Positions 33,912 to 46,228 are shown, counted from the first letter of the stretch. The stretch: 64,000 bases of DNA from Eurosta solidaginis (GCF_040869045.1 NC_090322.1:184697477-184761476); one strand, 5' to 3'. Notes: generated by a model from the letters alone, not told the origin. Program-made: numbers and translations.

Positions 33912-34744
33912 TTTTGTTTGCTGCTGTATGTAGTAGTTTCAAATTTAGGCTTAACTTTTACCCGAGCAAAAAATACACACATACAAAAAATATGGTCTTT
34001 AAATTACGGAGCAGAGCGTAGTTACAAAGCTCTTCGGAGTAACATTCATGTCAAATTATTATGATAAATGTAATTTATCGAGTCTTAGTGTCTTCAGCTG
34101 CTGTGACTAAAAATTCACTTTTTTATTATTATAACATTTAAACTTGTTTATTTTTTTGTCAACTTCACTCCAATATAAATAGTTCAAATAAACGTATTTT
34201 GTAAGATCTTGTTTGCTTTGCTCAAAGTCGAATGCATAATATTACAATATAAAGTAAATGTAAACTTTTAATGTGGTTTGACTTGTACGAACACCTACGC
34301 AAATAAAAATGAATTTAAAGAGCATTTGACATGAAGGCCTTTTCAAAATTTGGTAGTAAGAAACAAAAACAAATAGCTGAGGTAAATAAAGGTGCCTAAA
34401 GGCAGTAGCCTAAGCATGTCTACGATTTTCAAGCTAGTGCTCTTAGCGCGACACACAAGCGTTTAGATTTCAAACGGGTGACCTGCTTCGCAATTATTTA
34501 TCCAAATGCAGATTTATACACTAACGCCCTGCAGGAAATGAAGTAGATCAAATCAAAGCCCACCGTAAACTTGTTTAGCTAATTTATTATCTTTGATATG
34601 ACAATGATCCAAAATAGATAATCTAGTATAAACTACCGAGATTTTACCATTCAAGTTGTAGAAAGTACTGGAATTGCAACATATAAATTGGCAGACTTTT
34701 TCTTTAGAATTACAACATTATAAATAAGAACAAAGGCATCCGGT
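33912..34744. other. Unassigned AT-rich DNA
   Basis: No gene or repeat recognised. Confidence 0.5.
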
Positions 34745-35230
34745 TAGCAGCCATGGCTTATACAATCTTACCTGGGAATACCAACACAGTTACATAGGAC
34801 AAACAGGACGACAAGTAAGAATGAGGTTTAGAGCACACATTAAAGGTTACAACAAAAAACTTGGAACCATCATACCGGAGTCTAACTTAGCTAATCACAA
34901 GGTCGAAAATAATTGTTACCCAGATAAACGCCAAGAAAACAGTCAAGGTTCTTTACGTACAAGAAAAATGCCAACGTCTGAGGTACTACCTGTTTTAGTT
35001 ATCGACGAAAATTCATCAAGGTCAACGTCTGATCATAGCTGAGGTACTACCTAGCTCAGCTATCCACGAAAATTCATCAGTATAACCACCCATGTTTCTG
35101 AATGAACACACAACACATACACAAACATTCATTTTAACAATACCTGCTCATGTACCTACGAGCTATAAATGCATGGCAAAGGGCAACAACAGATCAAAAC
35201 GAAAAATAGCACTGAAGATGGCGTTTCTGA
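34745..35230 (+). mobile_element. Penelope-like element fragment with GIY-YIG text
   Basis: The frame gives SYIGQTGRQVRMRFRAHIKG, YNKKLGTIIPESNLANHKVE and NNCYPDK, matching the GIY-YIG endonuclease region of Penelope-like elements; YIG is intact, the preceding GIY strand is not clear. An imperfect duplication of about 60 bp (GAGGTACTACCT...AAATTCATCA) occurs at 34979-35085. The end at 35208-35228 (CTGAAGATGGCG...) is a decayed form of the terminus at 12280. Confidence 0.8.
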
Positions 35231-36041
35231 CGCACATATTAGGGCCCTTTTGGAAAACTTACAATTATATTTTGGGTCCAGATCGTACTTTTTTGCGCCC
35301 ATGTCAGGAATATTTCTTGAGTTTTATTGGAATTATGTGACCATTTCGAAACAATTTCGAGTCAATCGCACTAACAGTGCTCTTCCAACGGACAACTTCG
35401 TGTTGGGTGCTCGCTAGTATCGAAATCCAGACACCTTTTTATATATACGGAAGATACCAAATTCATAAACATTATTCACAGAGATTTGTTGCAATAAGAA
35501 TAAATAGCTTGTACCAAAAAAAACAATAAAATTTATCAAAAGGACGAAGATCATTCAAAAGCCCGCGGTGGTGTAAAGTTGATTTTCCCTATTTTTGAAG
35601 AGACACGGGAAAGCACATATCAGGCTAAATTTGGAGCTTTTATCTGATAAATTAAGAAACATATGACAAAAAACCTTTTCTTTGAAAAATCGGTTGTGTG
35701 TTGTAGATATATAGTGGCCCGATCCTTACAGTAAGAAAACTCGAATTACTTTTAGAGATCCAAAGAAAAAGTGAAAATATAGTTGTTATGAGCCAATTTT
35801 TTTAGGGTATGCGAGTGTGTATATATGTATCTGTAAAGGCACGTCGATATTTGCGTCTGGTAGACTTAAACCAATTTTGAGTTTTAAAATGCACAAAGAC
35901 GATAACATTTCATTGTTCATAGACTTGTAAATAGTGGATTTGCATATATGTTTGTTTTTAAAGAGATTTCTATATGCATGCATGTTACATATGCCAGTGT
36001 ACGTATGTACATATGTATTACACTGACCCGATTTTGCATCA
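35231..36041. other. Unassigned DNA
   Basis: No gene recognised. Confidence 0.5.
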
Positions 36042-37396
36042 TCTAATATATAAAATTCTTCTGTCACGGTTTTAGAGGCGGAACTCCTCCGAAACGGCTG
36101 AACCACGGCTGAAATTTTGTGAGCATATTGGGCAGATCTGAGAATCGGCCAACGTCTACCTTTTTTTCCGCTACGTGCCTAGGGTCTTGAGATCAAAATG
36201 TGGATACCCCTAGGGGGTACCCCTAGAATGTGTTTATACAATATGGATATCAAATGAAAGCTGTTGATGAGTACTATAGTACAGGATAATTTTCATGCCC
36301 CTGGGTGACTAGGGTCTCGAGATATAGGCCAAAACGTGGACCCGGGTACCCCTAGAATGTGTTTATACAATATGGATATCAAATGAGAGCTGTTGATGAG
36401 TGCTATAATACAGGATAATTTTCATACAACTGGGAGGCTAGGGTCTCGAGATATAGCCCAAAAGGTGGACCCGGGTACCCCTAGAATGTGTTTATACAAT
36501 ATGGATATCAAATGAGAGCTGTTGATGAGTGCTATAATACAGGATAATTTTCATACAACTGGGAGGCTAGGGTCTCGAGATATAGCCCAAAAGGTGGACC
36601 CGGATAAACATAGAATGTGTTGTTACATTATGGGTATCAAATTGAAGCTGCTGATGTATGCTTTAGTACAGCGTAAGTTTTACACCACTGGGTGACTACG
36701 GTCTCGAGATATAGGCCAAAGCATGGACCCGGATACACCTAGAATGTGTTTTTATATTATGGGTATCAAATTGAAGCTATTTATTTGTGCTATAATACAG
36801 AGTAAATTGTACACCGCTGAGTGACTAGGCTCTCGAGATATAGGACAAAACATGGACCCGGATACCCCTAGAATGTGTGTTATGGATATCAAATGAAAGC
36901 TGTTGCTGGGAGCTCTAAAGTTCATTGTGATATTCGATTTAGTCGCATCAACCTGGCAAAACTGATAAATATGCATGCGAAGCCGAAATAAAGATATGAA
37001 TTAATAATACCCACATACCTATTTACATACGTCCTATTCGATTTGCCTGAAATTTCGTATAAAAATTTGCCTATAATAGTATTTACGATGCTTTTTTCCG
37101 CGAAGTATACCAGAGACGGACTGGGACTGGGACTAGGGCTAGGACTGGGACTGAGACTGAGACTCGGAATGGGACTGGGACTGAGACTCGGAATGGGACT
37201 GGACCAAAATACATGCCACCCTCTGGGACTGACAATAAGAGATAAACTTGAGAGAAGAGAAAAGACGGAGGGAGGAGTGAATAAAAAGATTAGGAAAAAG
37301 TGTAGAGGGGTAGGGCAGAGTTTGATAGAAAAGCTTATTAAAATGTATGCAGATAGGTCAAATTTAGGGCAGAACAACGTCTACCTGGTCTGCTGG
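36042..37396 (+). mobile_element. Helitron-like element H3 with satellite array
   Basis: 5' A/TCTAATATATAAAATTC; 3' GGGCAGAACAACGTCTACC...GGTCTGCTGG/T, where CTGG fits the Helitron CTRR end. Length 1355 bp. After GGAACTCCTCCGAAACGGCT comes a satellite with GGTCTCGAGATATAGGCC at 36312, 36441, 36570, 36699 and 36828 (exact 129-bp spacing), then a GGGACT-rich tract (37118-37205). Non-coding. Confidence 0.85.
36170..36900 (+). repeat. 129-bp satellite array inside H3
   Basis: Five to six monomers at a constant 129-bp step. Each contains CCTAGAATGTGTTTATAC, ATATGGATATCAAATGA and CTGTTGATGAGTGCT. The monomer is homologous to the complement of the DINE-like satellite. Confidence 0.93.
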
Positions 37397-37671
37397 TATC
37401 TTTATATTTTTGATGCTGAATGCTAAAAACCTTCTTTTCTCAGAGTTTGAAGGCGAATCTCAAAAATTTACCCGATGCTAGTGTCCGTTTTTCACTCCAT
37501 TTTAGAGCTTCCTTGCAGAGAAGGCGGGGATAATTGATGATAAAAAATTAATCCGATAATAAATAACTATATATTTTTGAGGTCGCTGAACACGATACCG
37601 GTATTAGTTTTTCTCTGCGACTAATATATCCCGCAAAAACACCGAAAAATTGACAAAAAATGTGCAAACAA
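37397..37671. other. Unassigned spacer
   Basis: No gene recognised. Confidence 0.5.
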
Positions 37672-39042
37672 ATTAGGAAGGCTAAGTTCGGGTGTAACCG
37701 AACATTACATATTCAGCTGAGAGCTTTGGAGACAAAATAAGGGAAAATCACCATTAAGCAAAATGAACCTAGGGTAACCCTGGAAAGTGTTTGCATGACA
37801 TAGGTTTTAAATGGAAGATATTAAAGAGTATTTTAAAAGGGAGTGGGCCAGGGTTTTTCAGGTGGGCGCCATTTCGGGATATTGCCATAAAATGGGCATC
37901 AAATTAGAGATATTAATGAGGGTTTTAAAAGGGAGTGGCCCTTAGTTGTATGTGTGGAGGCGTTTTCGAGATATCGACCAAATGTGGACCAGGGTGACCC
38001 AGAACATTATCTGTCGGGTATCGCTAATTTATTTATATATGTAATACAATGAACAGTATTCCTGCCAAGATTTCAAAAATTTTGATTTCGCCCTGCAAAA
38101 CTTTTAATTTTATTCTAATTAATATGGAAGGCGTTGCACCCATTTCACAAAGTTTTTTCTAAAGTTTTTTCATATTTGATATAGATTTATGGCATTTTTT
38201 TCATTTTTCTTAATTATCGATATCGAAAAAGTGGGCGTGGTTATAGTCGGATTTCGGCAATTTTTATACCAAGATAAAGTGAGTTTAGATAAGTACGTGA
38301 ACTAAGTTTAGTAAAGATATATCTATTTTTGCTCAAGTTATCATGTTGAGGTCCAAGCGGAAGAACAGACCGTAGACTGTGTATAAAAACTGAGCGTGGC
38401 TTCAACCGATTTCGTCCATTTTCACATAAAACAGCTATCGTCATAGAATCTATGCTCCGACCAAATTTCACAAGGATTGGTAAATTTTTGTTCGATTTTT
38501 AACATTAAAAGTATTCTAGACAAATTAAATGAAAAAGGGCGGAGCCTTGCCCATTTTGAAATTTTCTCAGCCGAATTTCATCATGATATCTACAACGACT
38601 GCTAAATTACAGCTTGCAAACGTTTTAAATTACCTTCTTTTAAAAGAGGGAGGTGCCAGGCCCATTGTCCAAACCTTTACTAATTTTCTATTCTGCGTCA
38701 TAAGGTCAACGCACCCACCAAGTTTCATCGCTTTATCCGTCTTTGGTAATGAATTATCGCACTTTTTGGGTTTTTCGAAATTTTCGAATTCGAAAAAGTG
38801 GGCGTGGTTGTAGTCCGATTTCGTTCATTATAAAGAGCGATCTGAGATGGGCACCCAGGAACCCACACACCAAATTTCAGCAAGATACCTCAAAATTTAC
38901 TCAAGGTATCGTGGTTACGGGCGAACGGACGGACGGACAGACGGACGGACATGGCTAAACAAATCTCTTTTTTGCCCAGATAGAAATCTGTATCTATCTC
39001 GATTAGTTTACGCCGTGAGCTCTGCTGAGCTGAGTATAAAAA
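37672..39042 (-). mobile_element. DINE-like element, copy D4 (reverse orientation)
   Basis: On the plus strand it starts GGAAGGCTAAGTTCGGGTGT-AACCGAACATTACATA and ends GACGGACATGGCTAAAC...GAGCTGAGTATAAAA. It has only about two degraded satellite monomers (37780-37990) and shortened body blocks. Open frames here (for example 38529-38813) are read-through of repeat text and are not genes. Confidence 0.75.
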
Positions 39043-39310
39043 TAGGAAATATCACTTTGAATGCCAAAATAAAACTGTTTAAAAATTTTGATTTCCAACA
39101 TGTAATACTGCATAATATAGGAAGTTTAAAAGGCTTTGAGATGCGAAATTTGAATTAACTCGCTTCGAGATAATAGCAGAACAAAATACTTAAATGATCC
39201 TAACACGAAAAACAGGAGTATTACGTGTAATCGGGTCAATTACTATTTGAATGGACTCTTGAGGTTAATTCTAAGTTTTTAAACTTTTAGTTCGTTAATA
39301 ATTCCCATAC
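39043..39310. other. Unassigned spacer
   Basis: No gene recognised. Confidence 0.5.
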
Positions 39311-42098
39311 TTTTATACTCAGCATGCTTTGCGCACAGAGTATATTAACTTTGATTGGATAACGGTTGGTTGTACAGGTATAAAGGAATCGAGATAGATA
39401 TAGACTTCCATATATCAAAATCATCAGTATCGAAAAAAATTTTATTGAGCCGTGTTCGTCCGACCGTCCGTCCGTTAACACGATAAATTTTGAGTTATCT
39501 TGATGAAATTTGGTATGTAGGTTCCTGGGCACTCATCTCAGATCGCTATTTAATTTCGATATCGAAAATTTCGAAAAATTGAAAAAGTGCGATAATTCAT
39601 TACCAAAGACGGATAAAGCGATGAAACTCGGTAGGGGAGTTGAAATTATGACGCAGAATAGAAAATTAGTAAAATTTTGGACAATGGGCGTGGCACCGCC
39701 CACTTTTAAAAGAAGGTAATTTAAAATTTTGCAAGCTGTAATTTGTCAGTCGTTGAAGATATCATGATGTAATTTTGTAGGCACTTTACTCCTATTGTTA
39801 TATGTATGCTTAATAAAAATTAGCAAAATCGGGTTAAGAACACGCCGACTTAAAAAAAAAATGTTTAAGTCAAATTTTAACAAAAAATTTAATATCTTTA
39901 CAGTATATAAGTAAATTATGCCAAAATTCAACTACAGTAATGATATGGTGCAACAAAATACAAAAATAAAACAAAATTTCAAAATGGGCGTGGCTCCGCC
40001 CTTTTTCATTTAATTTGTCTATGATACTTTTAATGCCATAAGTCGGACAAAAATTTACAAATCCTTGTGAAATTTGGTAGGGACTTAGATTCTAGGACAA
40101 TAACTGTTTTCTGTGAAAGAGGGCAAAATCGGTTGAAGCCACGCCCAGTTATTATACACAGTCGACCGTCTGTCCTTCCGCTCGGCCACTAACACGATAA
40201 CTTAAACAAAAATCGAGATATCTTTACTAAACTCAGTTCACGTAATTATCTGAGCTCAATTTGTATTGGTATAAAAAATGGCCGAAATCCGACTATGACA
40301 TGACTATGAGAAGTGAAAAAAATTCCATAATTCTATACCAAATACGAAAAAAGGGATAAAACATGATAATTGGATTGGTTTACTGACGCAAAATATAACT
40401 TTAGGAAAAAACTTTGTAAAATGGGTGTGACACCTATCATATTAAGTAAAAGAAAATGAAAAAGTTCTGCATGGCGAAATCAAAAGCCCTTGGAATCTTG
40501 GCAGGAATACTGCTCGTGGTATTACATATATAAATAAATTAGCGATACCCGACAGATGATGGTCTGGGTCACCCTGGTCCACATTTTGTTCGACATCTCG
40601 AAAACGCCTTCACATATACAACTACCACCACTCCCTTTTAAAACCCTCATTAATACCTTTAATTTGATACCCATATCGTACAAACACATTACAGAGTCAC
40701 CCCTGGTCCACCTTTATGGCGATATCTTGAAAAGGCGAACACCTGTAGAACTAAGGCCTACTTCCTTTTAAAATACTCATTAACACTTTTCATTTGATAC
40801 CCATATCGTACAAACAAATTCTAGAGTCACCACTGGTCCACCTTTATGGAGATATCGCGAAAAGGCTTCCACCCATAGAACTAAGGCCCACTCCCTTTTA
40901 AAATACTCATTAACACCTTTCGTTTGATACCCATATTGTACAAACAAATTCTAGAGTCACCCCTGGTCCACCTTTATGGCGATATCCCGAAAAGGCGTCC
41001 ACCTATAGAACTGAGGCCCACACCCTTTTAAAATACTTATTATCACCTTTCGTTTGATACCCATATTGTACAAACGCATTCTAGAGTCAACTCTGGTCCA
41101 CCTTTATAACGATATCCCGAAAAGGCGTCCACCTATAGAACTAAGGCCTACTTCCTTTTAAAATACTCATTAACACCTTTCATTTGATACCCATATCGTA
41201 CAAACAAATTCTAGAGTCACCACTGGTCCACCTTTATGGAGATATCGCGAAAAGGCTTCCACCCATAGAACTAAGGCCCACTCCCTTTTAAAATACTCAT
41301 TAACACCTTTCGTTTGATACCCATATTGTACAAACAAATTCTAGAGTCACCCCTGGTCCACCTTTATGGCGATATCCCGAAAAGGCGTCCACCTATAGAA
41401 CTGAGGCCCACACCCTTTTAAAATACTTATTATCACCTTTCGTTTGATACCCATATTGTACAAACGCATTCTAGAGTCAACTCTGGTCCACCTTTATAAC
41501 GATATCCCGAAAAGGCGTCCACCTATAGAACTAAGGCCTACTTCCTTTTAAAATACTCATTAACACCTTTCATTTGATACCCATATCGTACAAACAAATT
41601 CTAGAGTCACCACTGGTCCACCTTTATGGCGATATCTCGAAAAGGCGTCCACCTATAGAACTAAGGCCCACTCCCTTTTAAAATACTCATTAACACCTTT
41701 CGTCTGATACCCATATTGTACAAACAAATTCTAGAGTCACCCCTGGTCCACCCTTATGGCGATATCCCGAAAAGGCGTCCACCTGTAGAACTAAGGCCCA
41801 CTCCCTTTTAAAATACCCATTAACACCTTTCATGTAATACCCATGTCATACAAACAAATTCTAGAGTCAGCCCTGGTCCACTTTTATGGCAATATACCTA
41901 AATGGCTGTCACCTATAGAAATATGGCCCTCTTAAAATACTCTTTAATGCCTTTCATTTGATACACGTGTCATACAAAGACTTCCAGGGTTTCCTTCGGT
42001 TCATTTTCCTACATGGTGATTTACCCTTACTTTGTCTCCATAGCTCTCAACTGAGTATGTAATGTTCGGTTACACCCGAACTTAGCCTTCCTTACTTG
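39311..42098 (+). mobile_element. DINE-like element, copy D5, full length
   Basis: It has all landmarks in the order of D1: TTTTATACTCAGCATGC, CGTGTTCGTCCGACCGTCCG, GGGCGTGGCACCGCCCAC (about 39686), GGGCGTGGCTCCGCCC, the satellite core, and GTTCGGTTACACCCGAAC...CCTTACTTG. It is parallel to D1 and D6 and inverted to D4, which lies 270 bp to its left. Confidence 0.8.
40560..42000 (+). repeat. Satellite core of D5 with 390-bp higher-order repeat
   Basis: About 11 monomers of 130 bp. From 40751 three successive monomer variants form a 390-bp unit that is repeated at 41141 and starts again at 41531. The landmark CTAAGGCCTACTTCC occurs at exactly these three points and adjacent units are almost identical. 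Monomers within one unit differ much more from each other. Confidence 0.93.
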
Positions 42099-42689
42099 TT
42101 TTTTTTACGTTTTCTTCAGAAACGTGCAAAAGTGTGCCGATGAAAACGAATTTGTCTCATAGTTCCTATCCCACTTAAAATTATATGATAAAAACGTTGG
42201 CATTAACAGTTTAAAAAAAAAAGCTCCTTTTTTTGGTTTTTGGGACTTGTTTTGGTCGAAATCAATTTTTTTCATTTTCAAGGCTCCAAATAATTTTTTA
42301 TGTATATGTTTCCGTTAGACCCACCAATAAGTATACCAAAATGATCAGGGGACGAGCTGAGTTGATTTAGACATGTCCGTCTGTCCGTCCGTCCGTCCGT
42401 CTGTCCGTTTTTTGAACGCAAACTAGTCCCTAAATTTTTGAGATATCTTGATGAAATTTGGTAAGCAGGCATATTTTGATGGGGGATTTGACATTTGTCG
42501 GAATCGACCGGATCGGACCACTACAGCATATACCTCCCATACAATCGATTGTTCAATAAGAGGGTTTTCGCCATTTCTGCCTCATTTCTGCCTCATTTTA
42601 ACAGTTAGCAACATCAAATTGTACCACAAGCTTACGTATTGGGCATAGATGGTTATCTGAAAAAATCGTCAAGCTCGGACATAAAAAAA
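42099..42689 (+). repeat. Unassigned spacer with a further DINE-like core block
   Basis: 42296-42530 contains ACATGTCCGTCTGTCCGTCC and GAGATATCTTGATGAAATTT but different surroundings from copies D1-D6. It may be a separate subfamily sharing the same core. No gene. Confidence 0.5.
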
Positions 42690-43230
42690 AAAACAAAAAT
42701 TATCATATGAACGTAATCAGTGCAATCAAACATCTGAAAGCTTTTTTAATTTCATGTCGATGTTTGCTTACTAGGAAAATAATAAGGATAAGAGCAGGAT
42801 AGATTAATAAAACCTCCGTTTTCTAAAGTTTTTTTAATGCTAAATAAAAGTCTAGACAAAATTTTTTTAAAAGCAAATATATAGATCTGGGTTTAAAAGC
42901 GCAACAAGATAAAGAAAGACGTTATATTTTGTTAATAAAACATCCAAATTTGCAATTATGTTTATCTTTCCAGGCTGAGGGGAAAGAATAAATTATTTGA
43001 CTTCCACATCATACACGTATTTGAGCTTTAATCCGATGTGATAGAAATAAAGCCTGACTACTTTGGGATTCGTCCACGTATAAATAAATAAACAATTGCA
43101 AAGAAATGTTGTTTTGAAAAAGTATAGCAAAATGCGTCATTTCATTTCGCTAGAATATCAATGAATACGTTTGAGTTGTTATTTTGATTGAGCAAAATAT
43201 GTTTAGCTAATTAAAACAAACAAACAACAA
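42690..43230 (+). repeat. Repeat X, copy X1 (partial)
   Basis: Recognised by TTCATGTCGATGTTTGCTTA, GATCTGGGTTTAAAAGCGC, TTTATCTTTCCAGGCTGAGG and CAAACAAACAACAAG. Other copies are at 44343, 46025 and 56695. It always ends directly at a reverse-oriented DINE-like piece or at a LINE inserted at that junction. The nature of X is unknown; no coding domain is evident apart from the small frame in X3 and X4. Confidence 0.75.
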
Positions 43231-43587
43231 GTGTCTAAGTTTGGGTGTAGCCGAATAGTATATACTCAGCGTGACTCTAGAAATGTTTTGTAATGCTTGA
43301 TCGGAATAGGGCCGTGGCACCGCCTATTAAAAAAAAATCGCCTAATTATCTCTTACAATAAAACTTGATAAGTGAAATATCATTGAAACAAAACTATATA
43401 TAGTTATAGCTTATTATTCTAGTCTGGCGTGGTTTTTAAAAGATCTCGCTCAATTTTCCCAGAAATATTTCCTGTTATGTATAAGGAAAATATGTGAACT
43501 TAATCTTAATATGATCCCTTAATTTTTGTTGGAGTTGTGGCTCCCGCAACATAGAAAATTGTGTGGTCATAAAACGGGCGGTGTCGC
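43231..43587 (-). mobile_element. DINE-like piece D7 (reverse), truncated
   Basis: Plus-strand text GTGTCTAAGTTTGGGTGTAG...ACTCAGCGTGACTCTAGAAA, and CTCCCGCAACATAGAAAATT matching the complement of TTCTATGTTTCGGGAG in D2 and D3. It stops abruptly at mariner sequence near 43588. Confidence 0.7.
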
Positions 43588-44342
43588 TTGTGCCAACGGT
43601 TTTTCCAATCTTCGAAGCACTTCAAAAGATCATTTTGTTTTTAATCTTGTTCAGTTCCTCCTTCGATGCCGTCTTTATCTCATCAATAGTAGCTTGGCGT
43701 CGTCCTTTCATGGGCCTCTTCAGTTTAGGGAACAAGAAAAAGTCACAGGAGCCAGACCTGGGGAATACGGTAGCTGCGGCATCATTAGTGTGTTGTTTTT
43801 GGCCAAAAAGTCGCGTCGAAATCATTTATAAAAATTGAATGGCACGAGCCAATCGATAGGTCTAGGTCCTCAGAAACTTCTCTAACGGTGACACGACGAT
43901 TGGCCAATACCATTTTTTTTACTTCATCAATCTTTTCGTCTGTTGTTGAAGTGCTCGTTCTCATCTTCTCGGCCTTCTGAGAACATTTTGTACCACCGAT
44001 AAACGTTTCTTCGGTCCAAGTTAGCTTCTTCGTATGCCACAGTCAACACTCGGAAGGTATCTGCGCGCTTAATTTCCTTTTTCGCACAAAATTTGATAAA
44101 GGTTCTTTGATCCATTTTTTTTTTTTTTTTTTTTTTTGAGTAGTTAAAAATTTAAGACGAGCTAAAACAAGTGCAAGTAAAGCAGCTGTCAAAAACTAAG
44201 TGAACATTAAAAATGACCGACCTTGTCGACATAAGTGAGAGACATGAGTACCAACATAACGCCACAAAAAAATCGAAATTCGAATATACGTAACCCGCGA
44301 AAATTTAAAATTCGCGCTACTTTTTGAATACACGTCGTATAA
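43588..44342 (-). mobile_element. mariner-like element, internally deleted
   Basis: One terminal repeat is seen near 44285-44340 (TTCAAAAAGTAGCGCGAATT on the minus strand), bordered by TA. The minus-strand transposase begins at 44115: FCAKKEIKRADTFRVLTVAY, NVYRWYKMFSEGRED (N-terminal helix-turn-helix), continues through DEKIDEVKKMVLANRR-VTVRE-like text to about 43850, then jumps to CDFFLFPKLKRPMKGRR, near the last catalytic Asp, and KNRWHK at 43590. The first two catalytic aspartates are lost with the deletion, so it is dead. The left terminal repeat is absent; sequence passes straight into DINE-like D7. Confidence 0.85.
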
Positions 44343-45034
44343 GTTTTGTTCCTTGGCTAAACAGAAATAAAGTTATAGGCCAATATATGGATTAACTAAT
44401 AGAAAAGAGGTAATGGACTTGACAAACTTTAGACATCAATACAAAATGTTACCCGAACTTTCCGGAAAAATTTTAGTATACAGACCTATTTAACATCTGA
44501 AAGCTTTTTTACTTTCAAGTCGAAGCTTGCTTACTAGGAAAGTAATAAGGATAGAGGCAGGGAGAATTTATAAAACCCCCGTTTTCTAAAGTTTTTTTAA
44601 TGCTGAATAAAGTGTAGACAAAATTTTATAAAAAGCAAAAATATAGATCTGGGTTTAACAGCACAACAGTATAAAAAAGGACGTTATATTTTGTTAGTAA
44701 AACATCCAAATTTGCAAAACCGGTAAAGCCTTTCTTTGAAATTATGTTTCTCTTTCCAGGATGAGGGGAAATAATAAATTATTTGATTTCCACATCATAC
44801 ACGCATTTGAGTTTTAATCCGAAGTGATAGAAATAAAGTCTGACCACTTTTGATTTTCCGTTCGTGATGGACCTTATTTTGGATTCGGCCACGTATAAAT
44901 AAACAAGCAACTGCAAAGAAATTTTGTTTTGAAAAAGTATAGCAAAATGCGTTTTATTTCGCTAGTATATAATAAATACTTTTGATAGAGCAAAATATGT
45001 TTGTTCAGCTAATTAAAACAAACAAAAAACAAGA
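44343..45034 (+). repeat. Repeat X, copy X2 (partial)
   Basis: Contains GGCTAAACAGAAATAAAGTT, GTTACCCGAACTTTCCGGAA, TGCTTACTAGGAAAGTAATA and ends AAACAAGAAAGGGTGTC at the uninterrupted X/DINE junction. This junction is the empty-site reference for the LINE insertions in X3 and X4. Confidence 0.8.
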
Positions 45035-45939
45035 AAGGGTGTCTAAATTTTGTTCTAACCGAATATTACATAATCAGCGTGGCTGGAGAAATGTTTTGTA
45101 ATGCTTGATCGGAATAGGGGCGTGGTACCGCTCATTAAAAAAATGTCTCTTAATTTCTTCTTACAATAAAACTTGAAGTGAAATAACATTGATAAAAAAC
45201 TATTTTTCGCTAAGATATAGCTTATTATTCTAGTCTTGTGCCTTTTTAAACATCTTTTATATAAAAATGGGGTTGGTCCATCACCGATTTTGTTAATTTT
45301 TTTTCGAACATTCTTTATAGTAAAGGAAATCTCTCCATCGAATTTTGTTATGATTGGTTTAACGGTTTTTGATTTATGGTTAATAATATTTGTAAAATTG
45401 ATTTAAACACAAGTGGCCGGTTCCACGGCCATTTTCAAAAAAAACAAAAAAAGCAAGAGTCTTAATATCAGTCCACACATCAAATTTAACGTTATAGCTG
45501 AATTATTTACTAAGTTACGAATGTAATCGAAATATATCGGTTAAACAAGAACTTATTTTGTTTTTATTACACCTGACCTCGAGGCAGCTTAACTCAAAGC
45601 TGAATTATTTATTAAATAATCAGGTTTTATATGTTTTTCAAAATGTTGTATATGTAAAGTGGGCGTGGTTACCATCCGATATACCTCATTTTTAATAGCG
45701 ATGGGAGATGAGCGCCAAGGAATCCATATACCAAATTTCAATAATGTATTATCAATATTTACTCACGTTATCGTGTGCACCGACAGAAGGACCGACGGAT
45801 GGATGGACATGGCTATATCAATTCCTTTTTTCATCTACAGCATTTTGATGTATGGAAGTCTATATTTATCTCGATCCGTTTAAGACCGTTACGTAACCAA
45901 AGTTTGATACACTCTGTGTGCAAAGCACGCTGAGTATAT
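45035..45939 (-). mobile_element. DINE-like piece D8 (reverse)
   Basis: It runs from GGTGTCTAAATTTTGTTCTA to the terminal hairpin CTCTGTGTGC-AAA-GCACGCTGAG (to 45939), with GGATGGACATGGC near 45802. It is a short subfamily without satellite. An 85-bp stretch beyond it (45940-46024) resembles the promoter region upstream of the gene at 60387. Confidence 0.75.
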
Positions 45940-46024
45940 TTCAAATACCGGAAATTTTATTTTTTATTTACTCGTCTCAAAACAGGTAAAACTAATTAAG
46001 TGTACCCATTGTACTTTTCGTTAA
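45940..46024 (+). promoter_or_regulatory. Probable relic of the protease-homolog promoter
   Basis: TTTTATTTTTTATTTACTCG-TCTCAAAACAGGTAAAACTA aligns with 60285-60321 (TTTTTTTATTTACGCG-ACTCAATTAGGTATAAATA). In both places it follows a reverse DINE-like piece. The TATA box is damaged here. Inferred to be a decayed duplicate. Confidence 0.45.
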
Positions 46025-46030
46025 AAATAC

Positions 46031-46228
46031 ATTCATTGTACATTTGTCAACTTAATAGCACACTTTGCAAATAGATATGGGCAAGTCCTTGGTAATGGGC
46101 GCGACATTCGCACGCATTTCAAACTGCATAAAAGAGAATATGAGCAGCGGTCTGAGCGGATATTACAATATTTGAAGCAGCAATTGTGGGTAAATCAAAA
46201 ATGTAAGTACATATATCACCATATATGA
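46031..46228 (+). pseudogene. Conserved small coding-like frame in X3
   Basis: An open frame without a start encodes IHCTFVNLIAHFANRYGQVL, GNGRDIR and REYEQRSERILQYLKQQ. The paralogous frame in X4 (56676-56927) aligns without indels for more than 55 codons and both stay open. Both are followed at the same place by TGTAAGTAC, a good 5' splice donor form, so this may be an exon of a duplicated gene. The protein is not recognised; it is basic and probably helical. Confidence 0.35.

Noticed and set aside
37043..37426. Open frame of 127 codons with (GLGLGL)n and other long frames in Helitron-like copies
   Set aside because: It comes from the GGGACT hexamer tract; both strands are open for the same reason and no domain is present.
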